This document shows positions 27,502-35,566 of a stretch of DNA of 64,000 nucleotides, in pieces. The stretch's first letter is position 1, and every line of letters starts with the position of its first letter. This stretch comes from Muribaculaceae bacterium (GTDB lineage Bacteria; Bacteroidota; Bacteroidia; Bacteroidales; Muribaculaceae), in assembly GCA_023667285.1 (NCBI GenBank), contig JAMPAK010000003.1, forward strand, positions 1 through 64,000, written 5' to 3'. The notes beneath the pieces were generated by a model. That model was not told the origin of the DNA and did no database searches. It was given only the letters and a program-made list of their open reading frames with translations. A program made the position numbers and the translations under genes.

Positions 27502-28932
27502 TTATTTCGGTTGATAAGTCTTTGTCTCTGTCGATGCTGCCGAGACCTCGCGCATGGCCTTCAGCCCGTCGAGTTCTCCGCAGGCGCGCAGCTGCACCAG
27601 CACATTTCCCATCGCCGTACACTCAGCCGGGCCTGCCACCACAGGAATGCCCAGAGTGTCTGCGGTCATCTGCATCAGATGGCCGTTGAGCGAGCCGCCG
27701 CCAATCACATGCAGCCTCTTCACCTCAGGTGAGGGATGAAGTTCACGAAGCCACCCCAGCACCTCCTTGTAGCGGGCTGCCAGACTGCGGAAGATAACGC
27801 GGATATAGTCGGCCGGGGTCTCAGGCACACGCTGTCCGGTCTTCTCACAATAGTCGCGGATAGCCTTTGTCATAGACACGGGATGATCAAACGACGGATC
27901 ATCAGGAGCTATGATTGACTCGCAGTCTGAGGCATTGCAGAGAGCTGTCAGGGCCACAACATCATTCACCGGTGCATCTGCCTCTGTCCACTCCGCACGA
28001 CAGCGCTCAAAGAGCCACATTCCACAGATATTCTTCAGGAAACGTGTCGTCCCGTCAATACCACCCTCGTTGGTGAAGTTATAGCCGCGCGACTCATTAT
28101 TTATAATAGGTGTATTGCTTTCAATGCCGAGCAGCGACCATGTGCCGCAGCTCAGATAAGCATACTCATCATCTGGCGTCGGGACACCGATGACCGCCGA
28201 GGCTGTGTCGTGACCGGCCACTGCAATCACAGGCACCGCTCCAAGCCCGGTGAACTCCTGGACCTGAGGTGTCAATGTGCCAATGACATGACCTGGATTA
28301 ACTACAGGGCCAAACTTTGCGGGATCGACCCCTGCCTCACGTAGAAGCACCTCATCCAGTTCTCCGGTATTTGGATTGAGAATCTGCGATGTCGATGCGA
28401 CTGTATATTCTGTGACAGCATTGCCGGTGAGCATATAGGAAAGCGCATCAGGCATGAACAGAATCTTGTCTGCCTTGCGGAGAGAGTCTGCCCCGTTGCG
28501 GTTCATAGTGTCCAGCTGGAAGAGCGTATTGAAGTCCATGAACTGGATCCCTGTGAGGGCATAGGTCTGCTCACGTGTCAGATTGCGGTGGAACTTGTCC
28601 ACTGCCCCTTCCGTGTGTGCGTCGCGATAACAGTGTGGAAGCCCGGCCAGCGAACCGTCTGCATTGAAGAATGCCACGTCACATCCCCATGTGTCTATGC
28701 CGATTGATGATAGTTCAGCCCCCTTCTCGTCAAGAATTACCTTGGCCTTCTTAAGCCCGAGGAGCACTTCATGATAAAGGCCGGGGAGATTCCAGTAGAT
28801 ATGGCCGGCTATGGGGAGCATGGGGTGCTTGAACCTGGACACCTCCTGCATCTCAACCTTCTTGCCGTCAAACGTGGCAAGAATTGTGCGACCGCTCGTT
28901 GCACCGAGGTCGACTGCGAAATGATATGTCAT
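27502..28932 (-). CDS. rhaB: Rhamnulokinase
   Basis: FGGY-family kinase that phosphorylates L-rhamnulose at O-1. The 476-residue protein starts with the phosphate-binding loop VDLGATSGRTI (8-18), then GIDTWGCDVAF, the PDALSYMLTG segment typical of RhaB, VAGHDTASAV and the C-terminal IGGGSLNGHLMQMTADTLG motif. It lies 44 bp after rhaM. Confidence 0.96.
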   Translation of the reverse strand: MTYHFAVDLGATSGRTILATFDGKKVEMQEVSRFKHPMLPIAGHIYWNLPGLYHEVLLGLKKAKVILDEKGAELSSIGIDTWGCDVAFFNADGSLAGLPHCYRDAHTEGAVDKFHRNLTREQTYALTGIQFMDFNTLFQLDTMNRNGADSLRKADKILFMPDALSYMLTGNAVTEYTVASTSQILNPNTGELDEVLLREAGVDPAKFGPVVNPGHVIGTLTPQVQEFTGLGAVPVIAVAGHDTASAVIGVPTPDDEYAYLSCGTWSLLGIESNTPIINNESRGYNFTNEGGIDGTTRFLKNICGMWLFERCRAEWTEADAPVNDVVALTALCNASDCESIIAPDDPSFDHPVSMTKAIRDYCEKTGQRVPETPADYIRVIFRSLAARYKEVLGWLRELHPSPEVKRLHVIGGGSLNGHLMQMTADTLGIPVVAGPAECTAMGNVLVQLRACGELDGLKAMREVSAASTETKTYQPK

Positions 28933-28976
28933 TTTTGAAAAGATAAATTGAGAATAGGATTATTTCTTGTTGGAGA

Positions 28977-29294
28977 TCAGTCCATGTGCCACACTTCTGT
29001 GAGAGGGATAGTGACGGGCGAATTGTCAGGATTGACATCCATGATGTCGGCCATGTAGTCCCACCAGCGGTGCGTAATCTCATCAGCCGCCTCTGCATCT
29101 TGCGAGTTAGTGTCACCGACAACTTCCTGATATCCAAACAGAATATTGGTCTCCTTATCCCAGAATATCGAATAGTTACGGACGCCTGAGGCTGTGATCT
29201 GAGCCTTGAGCTCCGGCCATATAGCGGCATGGCGGCGCTCATATTCCTGCTCTAAGCCCGGCTTGAGTTTCATCTTGAATGCGAAACGTTTCAT
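28977..29294 (-). CDS. rhaM: L-rhamnose mutarotase
   Basis: Interconverts alpha and beta anomers of L-rhamnose. The start at 29294 gives 105 residues, MKRFAFKMKLKPG onward, which is the normal family length; a frame open further upstream to 29456 would run across the promoter. Conserved Tyr18, His22 (RHAAIWPEL) and the RWWDYMADIM segment match RhaM. It is the first gene of the rhaM-B-A-T-D operon, an order typical of Bacteroidetes. Confidence 0.94.
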   Translation of the reverse strand: MKRFAFKMKLKPGLEQEYERRHAAIWPELKAQITASGVRNYSIFWDKETNILFGYQEVVGDTNSQDAEAADEITHRWWDYMADIMDVNPDNSPVTIPLTEVWHMD

Positions 29295-29327
29295 GGTCTG
29301 ATTTAGGTGTTGAAAATAAACGTAAGG

Positions 29328-29341
29328 AGAGTCTTGACTCT
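29328..29341. promoter_or_regulatory. Perfect inverted repeat at the start of the rha transcript
   Basis: AGAGTCTTGACTCT is two 6-bp arms around TT. It lies just downstream of the predicted start site (about 29343), an operator-like position. No rhamnose regulator gene is visible in the window. Confidence 0.4.
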
Positions 29342-29349
29342 TGATAAGG

Positions 29350-29357
29350 CAAAGGTA
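29350..29357 (-). promoter_or_regulatory. -7 box of the rha operon
   Basis: TACCTTTG on the minus strand, about 56 bp before the rhaM start codon. No good -33 box is present, which would fit an activator-dependent promoter (inference). Confidence 0.55.
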
Positions 29358-29452
29358 CAAATAAATTTCCGAAATCCCACTCGTGAATGTCGAAAAAAAT
29401 ATCTCCGGTCTCCAAAGCACCCCTTTACGCTCCCTTGAATACAATAACCCCC

Positions 29453-29959
29453 TCAATCCTCCCGGCCATAATCCTCAGCCGGTTCCGCTGCAATCAGCAC
29501 ATCATCATCCTCACCATCATATGTCACGGCTCTGCCACCCTCTGAGACAATATCGACATACAGCCTCTCCAGCGTTCTCTCCCTGCGCTCTTTTGTCTTT
29601 ATATCACACTCCCACACACGAATCACGCGCCATCCGGCCAGCCGCAGGTCTACACCATTGGCATAGTCGCGGGCGATATTGAGTGTAATCTTGTGGCGCC
29701 AGTAATCAGCATTGCTCTTTGGCTGACGATAATACCTACAACCCTCATGTCCATGCCAGAAACAACCGTCCACAAACACCACTGTATTATACTTCCTCAA
29801 GACAATATCAGGCGAGCCCGGCAGCCGACGGTTGTTCACACGATATCGCAGACCTTTAGAGAACAGGTAACGCCTCACCATCATCTCCGGCTTGGTGTCC
29901 CTGCCCTTTATAGCCGCCATGCATCGGCGCCGCTGCTCAGGTGTCATAGAGTCTGCCAT
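29453..29959 (-). CDS. vsr: Very short patch repair endonuclease (Vsr)
   Basis: Nicks next to T:G mismatches arising from deamination of 5-methylcytosine. The 168-residue protein has MTPEQRRRCMAAIKGRDTKPE (5-25), catalytic Asp51 in GSPDIV, the zinc/active-site segment VDGCFWHGHEGC (63-74) and Cys118 in WECDI. The C-terminal 30 residues after the family core are acidic and unrelated. Vsr genes normally sit beside a C5-cytosine methyltransferase; none is found here, so it is an orphan. Confidence 0.92.
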   Translation of the reverse strand: MADSMTPEQRRRCMAAIKGRDTKPEMMVRRYLFSKGLRYRVNNRRLPGSPDIVLRKYNTVVFVDGCFWHGHEGCRYYRQPKSNADYWRHKITLNIARDYANGVDLRLAGWRVIRVWECDIKTKERRERTLERLYVDIVSEGGRAVTYDGEDDDVLIAAEPAEDYGRED

Positions 29960-29972
29960 ACGAACTTATATG

Positions 29973-30003
29973 ACAGAGACCCGACTTGAAGTCGGGTCTC
30001 TGT
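29973..30003. terminator. Hairpin after tRNA-Cys
   Basis: A 13-bp perfect stem (29973-29985 with 29991-30003) with a 5-nt loop, between the tRNA-Cys 3' end and the vsr start. It is likely the tRNA terminator on the minus strand. Confidence 0.75.
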
Positions 30004-30005
30004 TG

Positions 30006-30076
30006 AGGTTCCTAGCAGAATCGAACTGCTGTAAACGGTTTTGCAGACCGGTGCCTAACCACTCGGCCAAGGAACC
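30006..30076 (-). tRNA. tRNA-Cys(GCA)
   Basis: Complete 71-nt cloverleaf on the minus strand. Acceptor arms GGTTCCT and AGGAACC pair fully. The anticodon loop CTGCAAA gives GCA (cysteine), the T loop is TTCGATT, and the discriminator is U73 (complement of A at 30006), the known identity base of tRNA-Cys. CCA is not encoded. Confidence 0.95.
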
Positions 30077-30096
30077 ATGTCTTGTGGTTTGCGGTG

Positions 30097-30128
30097 CAAA
30101 GGTAGAGAGTTTTTTTGGATTGTGCAAG
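30097..30128 (-). promoter_or_regulatory. Promoter of tRNA-Cys
   Basis: On the minus strand CTTG (30128-30125), a 20-bp spacer and TACCTTTG (30104-30097). The start site would be near 30090, about 14 nt before the mature tRNA. Confidence 0.65.
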
Positions 30129-30184
30129 AGCAAGAGAAGATTTTTTGAAATTTTCTCCCCGCAACTTAGAAATTGAGCCTCATC

Positions 30185-30216
30185 TTTGGCTGGTTGAGAT
30201 TTTTTGGGTACCTTTG
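30185..30216 (+). promoter_or_regulatory. Promoter of the rhamnosidase operon
   Basis: Perfect boxes: TTTG (30185-30188), 20-bp spacer, TACCTTTG (30209-30216). Divergent from the tRNA-Cys promoter. The leader carries TATCCTTAAATCTCA at 30226-30240, which recurs before the GH43-type gene at 41644-41658. Confidence 0.78.
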
Positions 30217-30256
30217 CACAACAAATATCCTTAAATCTCACCTTCACAATCCATTT

Positions 30257-32371
30257 ATGTCACCGAAGACACTCTTATTATGGTCGGCTGTCTGCATGGC
30301 TTCTATCTCCATCGAGAGTTGCACCAATGCGCAGGCCATTGATCGCAAAGCTCTTGTAGAGCGCAACAATCCTCACATCACACAACTCGACACCCTCGCA
30401 TCCCTCACTGTCGGCAACGGCGAGTTCGCCTTCACCGTCGACGTCACAGGCCTGCAAAGCTTCCCCGAACTATACAAGAACGGAGTGCCCCTGGGGACAC
30501 AAAGCCAGTGGGGCTGGCATTCTTTCCCAAACACAGAGAATCTCACACGTCAGGAGACACTCAAGGACTACGACTTCGGCCGTGGCCGCCAAGAGCCTTA
30601 CGCTGTGCAGTTCAATGATGCCGGACGTCAGAAAGACGCTGCTAACTACTATCGTGTGAACCCCCACCGCCTCCACCTTGGAGCCATCGGGTTTGAAGGC
30701 CTCACCCCTGACAACGTTGAGTCCATAGATCAAAAACTCGACATGTGGAACGGCCTAATCACATCAAACTTCACCATAGACGGCTCAGCCGTCAAGGTCG
30801 AGACCACCGTCGACCCCAACCTCGACATGGTGGCAGCCTCTATCAACTCCACTAAGCGTCTGCCTGTAAGCCTCCGCTTCCCCTATCCCACAGGCGGACA
30901 CGCCGATGACGCCTGCGACTGGAGCAAAGACTCACTCCACACCACTGAGATTGTGAAGATTGAGGGCAATAAGGCCATCCTCTCTCACATGCTCGACTCA
31001 ACGACATACTATGTCACCGTGACATGGCAGGGCGCCGAGGCTCCCGTCATGGACGGACGCAACAAAGTCCTCCTCACCCCCAACGAGGATGCCTGGAGCT
31101 TCACAGCTCGTTTCACCCCCGCAGAGCCTGACCTAGCAACTGCAGGCGAGACATATGCAGAGGCTTCAAAAGCCGCCTCTGACTATTGGCAGGGATTCTG
31201 GAAAAACGGCGGTGTCGTAGACTTCAGCAACTGCACCGACCCGCGCGCAGCCGAACTCGAGCGCCGCGTGGTTCTCTCACAGTATCTTCTAGCCACACAG
31301 TGTGCAGGCTCGACACCACCTCAGGAGACCGGACTGACATACAACTCATGGTTCGGCAAGTTCCACATGGAGATGATATGGTGGCACCAGGCACAATTCG
31401 CCCTGTATGGCCACGAGGACCTTCTGGGCCGCACTCTCCCCTGGTATGACTCAGTTCAGGACATCGCCCGCGATATAGCATCCCGCCAAGGCTTCGAGGG
31501 GCTCCGCTGGATGAAGATGACAGACCCCTCAGGCACCGAGGCTCCCTCAAAGGTAGGCTCATTCCTCATCTGGCAGCAGCCTCACCTCATCTACCTCTCA
31601 GAACTCCTCTACAGGGCAAACCCCTCTGACTCTATCCTTAATCAATATTATGACCTCGTTCAGGAGACAGCCAAATTCATGGCATCATTTGCTGAATATG
31701 ACGGCCTTGGCAACCGCTACATCCTCCGTGGCGCCATCCCCGCCCAGGAGACCCTCCGTGCAGCCGAGACTGTCAATCCCCCCTTCGAACTCTCTTATTG
31801 GCACTACGCACTCAACACCGCTCAGAAGTGGCGCGAGCGCAAAGGAGAGCGTCGCAACATGGACTGGGATGAGATCATCGACAAACTCTCGCCCCTTGCT
31901 GCCCAGGACTCTCTCTATCTGGCCGCTGAGACAGCTCTCGACACTTACAAGGACATCCGGTTCACATCTGACCATATGGCCGTCCTGGCCGCACTCGGCG
32001 TGCTTCCGGCATCTCCCCTTGTGCGCGAAGACCTTATGAACAACACATTTGACTGGATTTACGACAACTGGAACTGGGGACGCACCTGGGGTTGGGACTA
32101 TCCCACAACAGCCATGTGTGCCGTCCGCCTCGGTCAGCCTGAAAAGGCCATCAATGCTCTCCTCATGGACAAGCGCACCAACACCTACCTCCCCAACGGA
32201 CACAACTATCAGGACAAGCGTCTGCGCTGCTACCTCCCCGGCAACGGTGGCCTCCTCACAGCAGTGGCCCTAATGACAGCCGGATGGGACGGATGTGAGA
32301 CTGAAAACCCCGGCTTCCCTAAGGATGGCACTTGGGATGTAAGATGGGAAGGCATCAAACCCCTCCCCTAA
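30257..32371 (+). CDS. Secreted six-hairpin glycosidase-like protein
   Basis: The ATG at 30257 gives a 704-residue protein with a signal peptide and possible lipobox (SIESC, Cys22); the longer frame to 30173 would overlap the promoter. The sequence has an N-terminal beta-sandwich region (about 30-300, with SLTVGNGEFAFTVD and SQWGWHSFPNTEN) and an (alpha/alpha)6-type catalytic region (about 340-690, with FHMEMIWWHQAQFALYGHE and WGWDYPTTAMCA). This resembles uncharacterised alpha-rhamnosidase-like six-hairpin glycosidases of Bacteroidetes. No precise GH family is claimed. It is the first gene of the operon. Confidence 0.75.
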   Translation: MSPKTLLLWSAVCMASISIESCTNAQAIDRKALVERNNPHITQLDTLASLTVGNGEFAFTVDVTGLQSFPELYKNGVPLGTQSQWGWHSFPNTENLTRQETLKDYDFGRGRQEPYAVQFNDAGRQKDAANYYRVNPHRLHLGAIGFEGLTPDNVESIDQKLDMWNGLITSNFTIDGSAVKVETTVDPNLDMVAASINSTKRLPVSLRFPYPTGGHADDACDWSKDSLHTTEIVKIEGNKAILSHMLDSTTYYVTVTWQGAEAPVMDGRNKVLLTPNEDAWSFTARFTPAEPDLATAGETYAEASKAASDYWQGFWKNGGVVDFSNCTDPRAAELERRVVLSQYLLATQCAGSTPPQETGLTYNSWFGKFHMEMIWWHQAQFALYGHEDLLGRTLPWYDSVQDIARDIASRQGFEGLRWMKMTDPSGTEAPSKVGSFLIWQQPHLIYLSELLYRANPSDSILNQYYDLVQETAKFMASFAEYDGLGNRYILRGAIPAQETLRAAETVNPPFELSYWHYALNTAQKWRERKGERRNMDWDEIIDKLSPLAAQDSLYLAAETALDTYKDIRFTSDHMAVLAALGVLPASPLVREDLMNNTFDWIYDNWNWGRTWGWDYPTTAMCAVRLGQPEKAINALLMDKRTNTYLPNGHNYQDKRLRCYLPGNGGLLTAVALMTAGWDGCETENPGFPKDGTWDVRWEGIKPLP

Positions 32372-32386
32372 CACATTTAGGATCAT

Positions 32387-35300
32387 ATGATATTCAAACA
32401 AATTCTTTGCCTGACCGCGGCTCTCTCAATAGCCGCGGCCGGGCTTTGTGACTCAAATACAGGCCGTCCACTCCACTACCGTCCACTCCCCGATGGCTCA
32501 GGTGCCACCACCGTCGACGGCAACCGTAAGTACATCCGCGGTCTGTATGGAGCCCACACAGGCTTCCGTATGGATTGCAGCGACACACCGGAGTTTGGCA
32601 TCTATCTGCCCCGCATGGGTGGCAACCTGCTCCTGACCCTCCCCAAGGGTTCATGCACTGCCACATACATCCCCGGCCGCATGGACTATGAGCAGGGAGG
32701 TGTGACCGTCGAGGCCCAAGTGCTCCGCACCTCTGATGCCGCCCTGTGGAAAATTACAAATACTAACAAGCAGAAAGTTTCTGTCGGAGTCCGTTTCGGT
32801 GGCGTGGCTGATAAGAAATTCTCGCGTGAGGGAGACCTCGGTGTCGACGCGGCAGACTGCTTTGACTTAAAACCGGCTTATTGCACAGGCAATATATATC
32901 AGGTGGAGAAAAACGGGCTTGTCACCATTGAGTATGGGGCCAAGGAACGCAAGAATATCTCTCTCATCATCCCCGCAAACACTCACACCATCACAGACCT
33001 CCCTTCTTATGAAGGCACCATCACACTCAAGCCCGGCCAGACACGCTACATAGCCCTCTTCCCGGCCGGTATTGAGCCTGTCAAGGAAAACAAACTGGCC
33101 TCGCTCTTCAATCAGGCAGAGCAGGAGCGATGCGAACTCGCATCTTCGCTGTCCATAACTACTCCCGACCCATGGATTAACCCCATCGGCAGCGCACTCT
33201 CAATCGCTGCAGACGGCATCTGGAGCGGCGAGGCTTGGCTGCATGGCTCTATCGGATGGAGAACACCCCATCTCGGCTGGCGAGGCGCATATGCCGGCGA
33301 TGCAGTAGGCCGACATGACCGTGCGTTGACCCACTTCAAGACATATGCTGCTAATCAAGTGACAGACGTGCCTCCCACCATACAGCATCCCGCCATGGAC
33401 TCCACCCTTAACCTCGCAAGGGCTGAGAAGCGATGGGGCACACCCATGTATAGCAACGGCTACATCTGTCGCCGTCCAGGACACAAGAACGAGATGTCTC
33501 ACTACGACATGAACCTTGTGTATATCGATGCGATGCTCCGACACTTCCGCCACACGGCCGACACCGCCGCCATGCGCGAGCTCTTCCCCGTCATCAAACT
33601 GCACCTAGACTGGGAGAAGCGCAACTTCGACCCTGACGGTGACCATCTCTACGACGCATATTGCTGCATCTGGGCAAGCGACGCACTCTACTATAGCGGC
33701 GGCTCTGTCACCCATTCATCGGCCTACAACATGTTTGCAAACAGAGTGGCCGCAGATGTGGCCGCTGCGATTGGAGAGAATCCTCGTCCTTATCTCGATG
33801 AGGCCGAGGCAATAGGACGTGCCATAGAGAAAACCCTGTGGATGAAAGACCGCGGACACTGGGCCGAGTTCAAGGACTATGGCCCCGACGGACGTCTACA
33901 TCCATCAGCAGCCCTGTGGACCATCTATCATGCCATCGACTCTGAAGTGGCCGACCCCTTCCGCAATTACGCCGCCACCGTTTATGTCGACAATGCTATT
34001 CCTCATATTCCGGTCAAGGCAGATGGTGTCGAGGATGGCCTCTACACCTTATCGACCACAAACTGGAAGCCTTATTCTTGGAGCATCAACAATGTGGCCA
34101 TCGCTGAGGTGATGCACACCGCCCTCGCATATTGGCAGGCAGGCCGCCGTGATGAAGCCTTCAAGATAATGAAAGGGACTGTCATCGACAACATGTATCA
34201 GGGTGCATCACCCCTCAACTTCGGACAGATAAGCCAGTATGATGCCGCCCGCGGCGAGTGCTACCGCGACTTCGCTGACCCCATTGGCGTATGGAGCCGA
34301 GCTCTAACCGAGGGTCTCTACGGAATCCGTCCCAAACGAATCGGCCCTAATCCTGGCGTGGAGATCATCCCGGGCTTCCCCTCCGAGTGGGACCACGCTG
34401 AGATCAATCTCCCCGACATAGCCTATAGTTTCAAACGCGAAGGCGACACTGACACTTATGTCATTGAGAACAAATATCCCGCAGGCACAAAGATTAGTCT
34501 CACGGCTCCTGCCTCAGGCATGGTAGACATCCTTGTGGACGGTGAGTCATCCACAGCCCGTGTGCCTGTATCTATCGGAGAGCCCCGCATCACAGTGAAT
34601 CTCTACGAGCCTGGCACTCATACCGTGCAGATTGTGCGCGGTGGCGAGAACAAAGCGAGACCCACAAGAGAGGTGCGCACTGAAGGAAACGTCATCTTCA
34701 CAAAGATGACCGACGGACTCCTCTCATGGTGGGAACCTGAGATAAAGGAGGTCGAGCCCATTGTGGCTCAACTCCCCGAGGACTTCACGGCCATCTTTGC
34801 AGAGAAATGTGAGCCCGTGATGATTGACAGTGCTTACAACGCCAAGGTGACAGACATATTCACAAACCGTTATATGTCTCCCCGTCCAGCGGTCACCACC
34901 CTCCAGCTCCCCACACAAGGCTCCGGCGAATGGTGTCACCCCAAACTTACTCCTGAGATTGACGACTCTGGCTTGCGCAAACTCCTCGCCTCTCAAGGCG
35001 ACACTCTCAAGACAAGTCTCGGGATTCCCTTCAGACTCCCCTCTGAAGGCCGGAACATCCTCTTCACAACTCTTTGGGATAACTATCCTGACTCTGCCAC
35101 ACTACCCCTTGACGGCAATGCATCACACGTCTACCTGCTGATGGCCGGAAGCGTCAACCATATGCAGTGGGGCATGGAGAGCGGCGTCATACGTGTCGAC
35201 TACACCGACGGCACCTCTACTGAACTTCCTCTCATCAGTCCTCTCAATCTTGCCCCCATTGAGCAAGATTTCTACACTGACGGCCTGGCGTTCGCACAAC

Positions 35301-35566
35301 CCGGAGGAGCCAAGACCCCTTATCGGTTGAGTCTCACTGACGGTCGTGTGAGCCGCAATCTGCTCGATGAGATTGCAGGCCGCAAGGTGGCCATCGACCC
35401 TGGCATGGAACTCGGCAACATCTCAGGCCGCACACTCCCCGGCGGTGCAGGCACACTTGTCGACATCCCCGTTGACCCCACTAAAGAATTAGCCTCACTG
35501 AGCCTCGTCACACTGTCACGCGACAATGTTACCGGCATCATGGCTGTAACACTTCAGAGACCATGA
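32387..35566 (+). CDS. DUF4450-type secreted glycosidase-like protein
   Basis: A 1059-residue protein with a signal peptide (cleavage near residue 20). Domains by eye: an N-terminal beta-sandwich (about 25-260), an (alpha/alpha)6 region (about 270-680) that carries HGSIGWRTPHLGWRGAYAGD, and C-terminal beta domains (about 700-1059). The pattern fits the DUF4450 family found in Bacteroidetes pectin-degrading loci; a relation to RG-II-degrading GH142-type enzymes is possible but unproven. It starts 15 bp after the previous gene and overlaps the GH106 gene by 4 nt. Confidence 0.75.
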   Translation: MIFKQILCLTAALSIAAAGLCDSNTGRPLHYRPLPDGSGATTVDGNRKYIRGLYGAHTGFRMDCSDTPEFGIYLPRMGGNLLLTLPKGSCTATYIPGRMDYEQGGVTVEAQVLRTSDAALWKITNTNKQKVSVGVRFGGVADKKFSREGDLGVDAADCFDLKPAYCTGNIYQVEKNGLVTIEYGAKERKNISLIIPANTHTITDLPSYEGTITLKPGQTRYIALFPAGIEPVKENKLASLFNQAEQERCELASSLSITTPDPWINPIGSALSIAADGIWSGEAWLHGSIGWRTPHLGWRGAYAGDAVGRHDRALTHFKTYAANQVTDVPPTIQHPAMDSTLNLARAEKRWGTPMYSNGYICRRPGHKNEMSHYDMNLVYIDAMLRHFRHTADTAAMRELFPVIKLHLDWEKRNFDPDGDHLYDAYCCIWASDALYYSGGSVTHSSAYNMFANRVAADVAAAIGENPRPYLDEAEAIGRAIEKTLWMKDRGHWAEFKDYGPDGRLHPSAALWTIYHAIDSEVADPFRNYAATVYVDNAIPHIPVKADGVEDGLYTLSTTNWKPYSWSINNVAIAEVMHTALAYWQAGRRDEAFKIMKGTVIDNMYQGASPLNFGQISQYDAARGECYRDFADPIGVWSRALTEGLYGIRPKRIGPNPGVEIIPGFPSEWDHAEINLPDIAYSFKREGDTDTYVIENKYPAGTKISLTAPASGMVDILVDGESSTARVPVSIGEPRITVNLYEPGTHTVQIVRGGENKARPTREVRTEGNVIFTKMTDGLLSWWEPEIKEVEPIVAQLPEDFTAIFAEKCEPVMIDSAYNAKVTDIFTNRYMSPRPAVTTLQLPTQGSGEWCHPKLTPEIDDSGLRKLLASQGDTLKTSLGIPFRLPSEGRNILFTTLWDNYPDSATLPLDGNASHVYLLMAGSVNHMQWGMESGVIRVDYTDGTSTELPLISPLNLAPIEQDFYTDGLAFAQPGGAKTPYRLSLTDGRVSRNLLDEIAGRKVAIDPGMELGNISGRTLPGGAGTLVDIPVDPTKELASLSLVTLSRDNVTGIMAVTLQRP

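Noticed and set aside
28977..29456. 159-codon version of rhaM
   Set aside because: The extra 54 codons cross the rha -7 box and palindrome and are absent from the family; the 105-codon form fits.
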